38,575 bases of DNA from CAYUIS01 sp964444825 (GTDB lineage Bacteria; Chloroflexota; Anaerolineae; B4-G1): the NCBI GenBank assembly GCA_964444825.1, contig CAYUIS010000037.1, positions 1-38,575 of the forward strand. The letters are read 5' to 3'. A program made the position numbers and the translations under genes. Numbering within the stretch: position 1 is the stretch's first letter; every line of letters starts with the position of its first letter. Shown here one piece after another: positions 32,390-38,575 of this stretch. A model generated the notes under the pieces. The model searched no databases. It was given only the letters and a program-made list of their open reading frames with translations, and had not been told where the DNA came from.

Positions 32390-33841
32390 ATGCACAGTGA
32401 CACACCGTTCTTGGAACCGATTGTACCCGCCTACCACCTGCGCATCTTGAGCGACGAGCAGTTGGGGCAGTTCAAGTCAGCCACGCTAGAGATCCTGGAG
32501 GATGTGGGCGTCCACTGTCCATCGGAAAAGGCCCTTGGCATCTATGTCGAGCACGGCGCGCAGGTGGACTTGAATACCCAGATGGTCAGGCTGTCGCCTG
32601 ACGTGGTGCTGGAGGCGATGTCCCATGCGCCGCGTTTTTACACCATGGCCGCTCGCCAGCCGGGCTATGACCTGGTGCTTGATGGGACCGCGATGTTCTG
32701 CGCTACCGATGGCTGCGGCACGGAGACGATCGACTTCTATACGCGCCAGCGCCGTCCATCGGTCAAGGATGATGTCGCCAAGATGGCGCGCGTGACCGAT
32801 TATCTCTCCTCCTTTGGATTCTACTGGCCCATCGTCAGCGCCCAGGATTACCCGACGACGGCTCCCTTGCACGAGTTGGACGCCTCGTTCAACAATACCG
32901 TCAAGCATGTGCAGACTGAAACGGTGATGGACGAGAGGATGGCCCGCTATGCCGTCGAGATGGCCACGGCGATCGCCGGGGATAGAACCGCTCTGCGCAG
33001 GCGACCGATTATGTCGTTGCTGGTGTGCACGATTGCGCCGCTGGCGCAGGATGACGGCGGGATGGAATCGGCCCTGGTTTTTGCTGAGGTGGGTCTGCCG
33101 GTGGGCTTTATGTCCATGGCGAATACCGGCTCGACCTCACCGGCCACCATCGCCGGAACGGTCGCCGTGGCCGACGCCGAGATCGTGGCCGCGATGGTGT
33201 TGATCCAGATGGCCTATCCCGGCGCGCCGGTCTACCACTCGCTGATGCCCGGCATGATGCATCCGCGGACCGGCGCCTACCTCGGAACCGCCTGGGAGGG
33301 GGAGTTGCTCTATCCGGTGGGGGTGGAACTGGCCCATATGTGGGGTGTGCCCACGCTGGCGGGCGTCTTTGGCACCGATGCGGACCGGCTTGGCTGGCAA
33401 CAGGCTGGGGATGGCGCCACCGTCCTGATGCTGTGTGCGTTGTGCGGCGCAGAGACCGGCAGCGGAATGGGGCTGCTGGAGGGCTGTACGCTTCTCTATC
33501 CCGAGGCGGCGATTCTAGATACGGACATCTACCACCGGGTGCGGATCGACCTCGCCGGCATCGATGCCAGCCGGGAGGCGTTGGCCTTGGACGTGATCAA
33601 GGCCGTGGGGCCGCGAGGCCATTTCTTGGGGCAAAAGCACACGCGCGCTAATCTGCGCCAGCGGCGATTCTCAGAGTTGGTCAACCAATCGGCGCCAGCG
33701 GGTGGGTACCGCGACCCGATCGAGGTGGCACGGGAGAAGGTGGGTTGGATTTTGGATAACCATCATCCCGAGCTGTTGGAAGAGGCAGTGCAGGCCGAAT
33801 TCAAGCGTATCCTGGCGGCAGCAGAGCGCGAGTTGGGCTGA
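32390..33841 (+). CDS. MttB-superfamily corrinoid methyltransferase homologue 6
   Basis: A 483-residue protein of the main subgroup. It has FCATDGCGTETIDFYTRQRR, FYWPIVSAQDYPTTAPLHEL, NNTVKHVQTETVMDERMARY, VCTIAPLAQDDGGMESALVF and VGPRGHFLGQKHTRANLRQR. It is strikingly similar to the next gene along its whole length, with long identical runs, so the two arose by tandem duplication. The pair shares VSAQDYP where homologues 2, 3 and 5 have VSAQDYG. GGAGAG precedes the ATG. Placement directly after aguAB suggests a role with polyamine-like or agmatine-related quaternary amines. That is inference, and substrates such as glycine betaine or carnitine are equally possible. Confidence 0.9.
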   Translation: MHSDTPFLEPIVPAYHLRILSDEQLGQFKSATLEILEDVGVHCPSEKALGIYVEHGAQVDLNTQMVRLSPDVVLEAMSHAPRFYTMAARQPGYDLVLDGTAMFCATDGCGTETIDFYTRQRRPSVKDDVAKMARVTDYLSSFGFYWPIVSAQDYPTTAPLHELDASFNNTVKHVQTETVMDERMARYAVEMATAIAGDRTALRRRPIMSLLVCTIAPLAQDDGGMESALVFAEVGLPVGFMSMANTGSTSPATIAGTVAVADAEIVAAMVLIQMAYPGAPVYHSLMPGMMHPRTGAYLGTAWEGELLYPVGVELAHMWGVPTLAGVFGTDADRLGWQQAGDGATVLMLCALCGAETGSGMGLLEGCTLLYPEAAILDTDIYHRVRIDLAGIDASREALALDVIKAVGPRGHFLGQKHTRANLRQRRFSELVNQSAPAGGYRDPIEVAREKVGWILDNHHPELLEEAVQAEFKRILAAAERELG

Positions 33842-33887
33842 CCGGGCGCACGTCCGGCATCACCCCTGATATGAGGGAGAACAAACA

Positions 33888-35333
33888 ATGACGTATAGCG
33901 AGACGCCCCAATTAGAGCCGATCGTGCCGAGCTATCATCTGCACATCCTGGGTGACGAGCAGTTGGAGCAGCTCAAGTCGGCCACGCTACAGATACTGGA
34001 GCGGACTGGTATCCATTGCCCTTCTGAGAGGGCTCTGAACATATATGCCGAGCACGGGGCGCAGGTCGACCCTGATAGCCAGGTCGTCAAACTGCCGCCC
34101 GATGTCGTTCTGGAGGCGATGTCCCATGCGCCTCGCTATTACACGATGGGCGCGCGTTCGGCTGCCCACGACCTGGACCTCGACGGGACAGCCTTCTACT
34201 GCGCCACCGATGGCTGTGGCACAAAGACGATCGACTTTGACACGCGCAAGCTTCGGCCTTCGGTGAAGGATGACGTGGCCAAGATGGCCCGCGTGTCCGA
34301 CTATCTGTCGTCCATCGGTTTCTACTGGCCCATCGTCAGCGCTCAGGACTATCCGGCTACAGCGCCTCTCCAGGAGCTGGATGCCTCGTTCAACAATACC
34401 GTCAAGCATATCCAGAGCGAGACCGTGATGGACGAGCCGACCGCCCGTTATGCGGTCGAGATGGCGAACGTCATCGCTGGCGACGAGCAGACGATGCGTG
34501 ATCGTCCGCCTCTCTCGCTGCTGGTGTGCACGATTGCGCCACTGGGACAGGATGTGGGCGGTATGGAGGCGGCGTTGGTCTTTGCCGAGGCCGGGTTGCC
34601 AGTGGGCTTTATGTCGATGGCCAACACCGGCTCGACCGCGCCAGCGACGCCTGCCGGGACGGTCGCCGTTGCCGATGCCGAGATGGTGTCGGCGATGGTG
34701 CTCATTCAGATGGCCTATCCCGGCGCGCCGATCTATCATTCGATGATGCCGGGTGTTATGCACCCCCGCACGGGGGACTACCTGTCCGCCGGTTCGATTA
34801 TCTACGCCATTGGCGTCGAGCTGGCTCACATGTGGGGCGTACCCACGCTGGCCGGTACGTTTGGCGGGGATGCGCCCGAGCCCGGCTGGGAGATGGGCGC
34901 GATGGAGGGTGCGGGCACGATGTTGTGTGCCCTATGTGGGGCGGAGACGGGCAGCGGGATGGGTTTGCTCAAGGGCAGCACGGTGCTGTATCCCGAGGCG
35001 CTGGTCCTGCATACGGAGATCTACCACCACATTCGCGAGACTCTTGCCGGTCTCGACACCAGCCAGGAGGAGTTGGCATTGGACGTGATTGAGGCGGTGG
35101 GGCCTCGGGGGCATTTCCTGCGCCACGGACATACGCGGGACCACCTGCGCCGTCAGTGGTTCTCCGATCTGACAGCCCAACCCATCAAGGGAGGCGATTA
35201 CCGAGACCCGATCGACGTGGCTCGGGAAAAGACGGATTGGATCCTGCAAAACCACCATCCCCAGCCGCTAGAAGAAGCGCAGCAGACCGAGTTTCGGAGG
35301 ATCCTGGAGACAGCGGAGCGCGAGCTTGGCTAG
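33888..35333 (+). CDS. MttB-superfamily corrinoid methyltransferase homologue 7
   Basis: A 481-residue protein, tandem paralogue of homologue 6. It has YCATDGCGTKTIDFDTRKLR, FYWPIVSAQDYPATAPLQEL, NNTVKHIQSETVMDEPTARY, VCTIAPLGQDVGGMEAALVF and the tail EEAQQTEFRRILETAERELG. The clearest differences from homologue 6 are the middle loop after MHPRTG (a two-residue shorter segment, DYLSAGSIIYAIGVELAHMW) and the region GGDAPEPGWEMGAMEGAGTM. These could tune substrate choice. GAGGGAGA lies upstream of the ATG at 33888. There is no in-frame stop. It lies 46 bases after homologue 6 and 59 before homologue 8. Confidence 0.9.
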   Translation: MTYSETPQLEPIVPSYHLHILGDEQLEQLKSATLQILERTGIHCPSERALNIYAEHGAQVDPDSQVVKLPPDVVLEAMSHAPRYYTMGARSAAHDLDLDGTAFYCATDGCGTKTIDFDTRKLRPSVKDDVAKMARVSDYLSSIGFYWPIVSAQDYPATAPLQELDASFNNTVKHIQSETVMDEPTARYAVEMANVIAGDEQTMRDRPPLSLLVCTIAPLGQDVGGMEAALVFAEAGLPVGFMSMANTGSTAPATPAGTVAVADAEMVSAMVLIQMAYPGAPIYHSMMPGVMHPRTGDYLSAGSIIYAIGVELAHMWGVPTLAGTFGGDAPEPGWEMGAMEGAGTMLCALCGAETGSGMGLLKGSTVLYPEALVLHTEIYHHIRETLAGLDTSQEELALDVIEAVGPRGHFLRHGHTRDHLRRQWFSDLTAQPIKGGDYRDPIDVAREKTDWILQNHHPQPLEEAQQTEFRRILETAERELG

Positions 35334-35392
35334 AGCAGTCGGGGGCGGATGGCAGGCTTGATCCACTATCACTTCTAGGGAGTGGATGGGTT

Positions 35393-36829
35393 ATGAGGAC
35401 GCTATTGCAGGTACTATCGGAGGACGAACGAGCCCGGGTGCACGAGCGTACGCTCGATATCCTGGCCAAGACCGGCGTGCGGGTCGAGACGGCCTGGGGT
35501 CGCCAGATCCTGAGGGAGGCCGGCGCGGAGATGGACGAGAACACGGACATCGTGCGCTTGCCACGTGCCCTCGTCGAAGAGTCGCTGCGCCTGGCGCCCA
35601 AAGCGTTCACGCTCGGGGCGCGCAGGCCGGGGTGGGATCTGCCGATGAATTCAGGTAACTGCACGCTGCTGATCGACGGCGAGGCCGTCTTTGCCCTGGA
35701 TCGGGAGACCGGGGAGCGCCGGCCCGGCACAACGAAGGACTGGCTGGAGGCGACTCGCCTGATCGACGCCGTGGATGAGGTGGGTATGTACTGGGCTATG
35801 GTCGAGGCCCACGACCGTGGTGACACGATGGCGGACTATGTGGACTATGTGCGTGGTGTCTTTGCCAATTTCTCCAAGCACGTCCAGGATGGGACGACCA
35901 GCCCAGAGCAAGCGCCTTGGCTCCTGGAGGTATTGCAGGTCATCTTTGGTGACAAGGAGACGATCCGCCGCACACACCCGTTTTCGTTCCTTGTGTGTCC
36001 GTTGTCGCCGCTGGTTATCGAAGGGCAGTATACCGATGCATACCTGGCGCTGCTAGGCTGGGACATCCCGGTGGGCGTCATGCCGATGCCGTTGATGGGT
36101 GCCACGGCGCCCGGCAGCCTGATCTCTACCGTCATCCTCGGCAACTGTGACGTGCTGGCTATGCTGTGCCTGATTCAGGCGGCCGCGCCGGGCACGCCCG
36201 TTATCTATGCCCCGGCTCTGGCGACGATGGATCCCCGCTCGGGGCGATACTCCGCTGGCGCTATGGAAAACGGGCTGATGGGTAGCGCGGCTATCGAAAT
36301 GGCGCGCTACTACGGCCTTCCGGTGGAGGGCAGCGGGGGAGGGACCGATCACTACGTCCCCGGAATCCAGCCTGGCTACGAGCGGGCGCTAGGGGTGATG
36401 TTGCCGGTATTGTCCTGGCCTGACATCCTGGTGGGTCCGGGCCTTTTGGGCGGTTCGATGGTCCTAAGCCTTGAACAACTGCTGATCGACGTGGAGATGT
36501 TCAAAATGGCACGACGGGCCTATCAGGGCATCGCCACCGACGAGGGCAGGTGGCTGGAGGCGGTGATCGACTCCGTCGGGCCGGGCGGTCAGTTTATCGA
36601 GGAGCGCTCGACGGTGGCCGGTATCCGGGGTGGTGAGTGGTACATCAGCAAGCTCGGTCTTCACGACACCTATGAAGCCTGGGAGGCTGCGGGCAAGCCC
36701 GCGCTCCTGGACGAGGTTCGGGACGAGGTGAACCAGATTCTTGCCAGTCACGAGCCCCTGCCGCTGGGCGAGGACGTCGAGCGAGAGCTGGATCGTATCC
36801 AGGCCAGGGCTCGGGAGATTGAGGGGTAG
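35393..36829 (+). CDS. MttB-superfamily corrinoid methyltransferase homologue 8 (divergent)
   Basis: A 478-residue family member with N-terminus MRTLLQVLSEDERARVHERT and C-terminal VNQILASHEPLPLGEDVERE. Like homologues 1 and 4 it departs from the main subgroup: LLIDGEAVFALDRETGERR instead of the TDGCG block, MYWAMVEAHDRGDTMADYVD instead of FYWPMVSAQDY, and SKHVQDGTTSPEQ. LVCPLSPLVIEGQYTDAYLA and VGPGGQFIEERSTVAGIRGG keep the barrel and C-terminal hallmarks. The open frame reaches back to 35156 inside the previous gene, but the ATG at 35393 aligns with family N-termini. Its stop lies one base before the fixC-like start, so methyltransferase and flavoprotein are tightly coupled. Confidence 0.88.
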   Translation: MRTLLQVLSEDERARVHERTLDILAKTGVRVETAWGRQILREAGAEMDENTDIVRLPRALVEESLRLAPKAFTLGARRPGWDLPMNSGNCTLLIDGEAVFALDRETGERRPGTTKDWLEATRLIDAVDEVGMYWAMVEAHDRGDTMADYVDYVRGVFANFSKHVQDGTTSPEQAPWLLEVLQVIFGDKETIRRTHPFSFLVCPLSPLVIEGQYTDAYLALLGWDIPVGVMPMPLMGATAPGSLISTVILGNCDVLAMLCLIQAAAPGTPVIYAPALATMDPRSGRYSAGAMENGLMGSAAIEMARYYGLPVEGSGGGTDHYVPGIQPGYERALGVMLPVLSWPDILVGPGLLGGSMVLSLEQLLIDVEMFKMARRAYQGIATDEGRWLEAVIDSVGPGGQFIEERSTVAGIRGGEWYISKLGLHDTYEAWEAAGKPALLDEVRDEVNQILASHEPLPLGEDVERELDRIQARAREIEG

Positions 36830-36830
36830 C

Positions 36831-38183
36831 GTGGCCGAACATATCCACGACTGTATCGTCGTCGGCGCGGGGCCGGCGGGCTCGGCGGCGGCGCTCCAGA
36901 TGGCCCGGGATGGCCTCGACGTCGTCCTGCTGGAGCGCGGCAACCGGCCCGGCGAGAAAAACGTGATGAGTGGGATTCTGATCACCGACAAGCTCTTTGA
37001 ATTGATCCCTGATTTCGAGGATCGGGCGCCCTTGCAGAGGCGCATCACCAGTGGATATGGGATGCGCTATTTGACCGCCGACGCCGTGCTGAGTTTGCCC
37101 GTGTTCCGCGACTATACCCACGACCCATTCCCTCCTTCATATTACACCGTCTTTCGTTCCGAGTTTGACGCCTGGTTTGCAGAGCAGGCGGTCGATGCCG
37201 GGGCGGAGCTCTTTGCCGCCACCCTGGTCGAAGATCTGCTGTGGGAACACGGGTGTGTGGCCGGTGTGCGCACCCGGCGCGGTGATCTGCGGGCTCGGGT
37301 GGTCATCGGCGCCGACGGCGTCAACTCGACGGTGGCTGAGAAATCGGGGTTGCGCCCGAAGTTGACCCCGCCAGAGGTGGCGCTGATCATTCGCGAGATC
37401 CTCGACTTACCGGCAGACGTTATCGAGGAGCGCTTTGTTCTGCGGCCCGGCGAGGGTATCATTTCCCTGTTCATCGGCCTCGTCTCCGGAGTCGACGGGC
37501 GGGAAGGGGTGTATTATACCGAGCTGTACACCAACCGGGACTCGCTCTCGCTGACCACCGAGGCGCGGCTGGACACCCTACAGGCGTGCGGTGTGCCCGC
37601 CTACGAGGTGATGGCGGAGCGGGAGCGTCACCCTCATATTGCCCGCCTCATCCGGGGCGCTACTCTGCGCGAATATCAGGCCCATCTCATCCCCTATGGT
37701 GGTGTGGGGGATCTGAGCAGACTGTTTGGAGATGGCGTTCTCCTGGTCGGTGACGCGGGCAAGTTCACCACCCACGAAGGGGTGGGGTCCTGGCCCGCTA
37801 TGGCCAGCGGCGCGGCAGCCGCTCGGGCCGTGAAGCAAGCCTGTGACAGAAGTGATCCTTCCCGATCCACCCTGTCTGTCTACCTGGAACTGTTGGACGA
37901 GGAAGGGCTGGTGGCTACTCAGCGCGAGGCTCGGAATGAGTGGGCCCCTCTCAACACACGCCGGCGAATCCTGGACCAACGACCGGAGCAGATCGTTCAT
38001 CTCGCCCGACGCTACTTTGACCGTCGGCGCATATCACGGGACGGGCACCCCTACTCGATGTGGGGTGAGGCTTATCACAACTTGATCAAACCAGCGGTTC
38101 CCTGGTACGTGCGTGGGCCGCTGGATCTTGTGACCTGGATCGATACGCTACGCTGGCGCCGGCGAAAGGCGCGGGCAAAGTAG
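36831..38183 (+). CDS. fixC: FixC-type flavoprotein (ETF:quinone oxidoreductase-like)
   Basis: A 450-residue FAD-binding protein with DCIVVGAGPAGSAAALQMAR (residues about 7-26), LLERGNRPGEKNVMSG (FixC-type GxKxxxGG/SG region), VVIGADGVNSTVAEKSGLRP and GVLLVGDAGKFTTHEGVGSW (C-terminal FAD-contact GD motif). It belongs to the geranylgeranyl reductase/FixC group. FixC with FixX normally carries electrons between FixAB or ETF and quinone. The start is GTG 36831, one base after the stop of MttB homologue 8, with GAGGGG upstream. The open frame extends into that gene but is not protein there. It is followed by fixX after 33 bases. FixA and FixB are not in the window. Confidence 0.88.
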   Translation: MAEHIHDCIVVGAGPAGSAAALQMARDGLDVVLLERGNRPGEKNVMSGILITDKLFELIPDFEDRAPLQRRITSGYGMRYLTADAVLSLPVFRDYTHDPFPPSYYTVFRSEFDAWFAEQAVDAGAELFAATLVEDLLWEHGCVAGVRTRRGDLRARVVIGADGVNSTVAEKSGLRPKLTPPEVALIIREILDLPADVIEERFVLRPGEGIISLFIGLVSGVDGREGVYYTELYTNRDSLSLTTEARLDTLQACGVPAYEVMAERERHPHIARLIRGATLREYQAHLIPYGGVGDLSRLFGDGVLLVGDAGKFTTHEGVGSWPAMASGAAAARAVKQACDRSDPSRSTLSVYLELLDEEGLVATQREARNEWAPLNTRRRILDQRPEQIVHLARRYFDRRRISRDGHPYSMWGEAYHNLIKPAVPWYVRGPLDLVTWIDTLRWRRRKARAK

Positions 38184-38216
38184 GGGCGGTTCGCGAACTG
38201 CCCTAGGGGGTTAGGA

Positions 38217-38492
38217 ATGGATGTCAGGCTAGACGTCAAGCTGGAGACGACCGTTTACAAACCGGATCCCGAACCGCACATCGTGATCCGGAAGGAACTG
38301 TGCCAACGGTGCGAGGGGCGGCCCTGCACCGTCGTCTGCCCGGCCCATTTGTACGTATGGGAGAACGATCAAATCGTGCACAATTGTGATGGCTGTCTCG
38401 AGTGCGGGTCGTGTCGTGTTGTCTGTCCCCAAGGGGCCATCACCTGGCGTTACCCGATCGGAGGATACGGTGTGCGTTACCGCTGGGGTTAG
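38217..38492 (+). CDS. fixX: FixX ferredoxin-like protein
   Basis: A 91-residue iron-sulphur protein of FixX type, the ferredoxin partner of FixC. Cysteines fall in LCQRCEGRPCTVVCPAHLYV (Cys29, 32, 37, 41) and NCDGCLECGSCRVVCPQGAI (Cys57, 60, 63, 66, 70). The second group holds the CxxCxxCxxxCP [4Fe-4S] motif. The first group could hold a second cluster or be partly structural. There is no signal peptide. Start ATG 38217 after TTAGG. Together with fixC it could relay electrons from the dimethylglycine-dehydrogenase-like flavoprotein towards quinone, or supply low-potential electrons for corrinoid reactivation. Both are inference. Confidence 0.93.
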   Translation: MDVRLDVKLETTVYKPDPEPHIVIRKELCQRCEGRPCTVVCPAHLYVWENDQIVHNCDGCLECGSCRVVCPQGAITWRYPIGGYGVRYRWG

Positions 38493-38496
38493 GAGA

Positions 38497-38575
38497 GTGA
38501 ACGACCTGGTGCTCGGCAACGCCAATATCATCACCATAGATCCGCAGCAGCCGCGGGCCGAGGCGCTGGCGGTGC
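38497..38575 (+). CDS. Amidohydrolase-family protein, N-terminus only
   Basis: The last 79 bases open a new frame: GTG, then NDLVLGNANIITIDPQQPRA and EALAV, cut by the window end. The pattern DLVLxNAxIxTxDP..RAEALAV is the N-terminal beta-sandwich strand of metal-dependent amidohydrolases of the YtcJ/imidazolonepropionase-like group. AGGAG lies just before the GTG, closer than usual, so the true start may be the in-frame GTG at 38509. It begins 4 bases after fixX, so it belongs to the same transcript. Substrate unknown. Confidence 0.65.
   Translation, partial: MNDLVLGNANIITIDPQQPRAEALAV

Noticed and set aside
35156..35392. Upstream extension of MttB homologue 8 into homologue 7
   Set aside because: The extension overlaps a well-supported gene in another frame. 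The ATG at 35393 gives the N-terminus typical of the family.
10618..36829. Pyrrolysine (in-frame TAG) in the MttB homologues
   Set aside because: All eight frames are full length without any internal amber codon, so these are the non-pyrrolysine type. No pylTSBCD genes are present.
1..38575. CRISPR arrays, tRNA or rRNA genes, prophage or insertion-sequence transposases
   Set aside because: No regularly spaced direct repeats, no tRNA-like cloverleaf sequence and no transposase or integrase frame could be recognised.

Overview
The window is a bacterial, fairly GC-rich stretch, most likely a metagenome-assembled scaffold because it contains a run of exactly 100 N (15651-15750). I infer Chloroflexota (Anaerolineae-like) with moderate confidence. 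The grounds are a Glu/Pro-rich (EEPAEEP) linker after the presumed lipoprotein signal of a solute-binding protein, an Asp-rich DVDGDG insertion in the dipeptide-type permease, and housekeeping-style consensus promoters. No rRNA, tRNA or marker gene is present to prove it.

Region 1 (1-2400) is ordinary: the 3' end of phoU, then a leftward three-gene unit (ParB-like protein, thpR, LOG-family protein) read from a consensus promoter at 2339-2367.

Region 2 (2370-10531) is about small-amine uptake and oxidation. It holds an Lrp/AsnC regulator, a complete potABCD polyamine-type ABC transporter, an aldehyde dehydrogenase, a polysaccharide-deacetylase-family protein, and a second, closely related Lrp/AsnC regulator. 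The two regulators share the same promoter/operator layout. A relic of the deacetylase 3' end lies upstream of the first, so the block was duplicated.

Region 3 (10600-25010) contains five MttB-superfamily methyltransferase genes. Among them lie an M20 metallopeptidase, one corrinoid protein (cut by the gap), a peptide/opine-type ABC transporter without ATPases, and a leftward VapBC-type toxin-antitoxin pair.

Region 4 (25051-38575) is one long rightward run: a DmsA-like molybdoenzyme, a dimethylglycine/sarcosine dehydrogenase-like flavoprotein fused to a folate-binding GcvT domain, a cyclophilin, agmatine deiminase, N-carbamoylputrescine amidase, three more MttB homologues, FixC, FixX and the start of an amidohydrolase.

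Taken together the window looks like a catabolic island for quaternary and methylated amines. Uptake would be by the Pot and Dpp-like systems. Corrinoid-dependent demethylation would be by a set of eight MttB homologues, none with an in-frame amber codon, so all are of the non-pyrrolysine type typified by glycine betaine methyltransferase MtgB. The flavoprotein would then oxidise tertiary/secondary N-methyl groups with folate capture of C1 units, electrons would leave through FixC/FixX, and agmatine-derived amines would be processed by AguA/AguB and the aldehyde dehydrogenase. The substrates of the individual MttB homologues cannot be read from the sequence.
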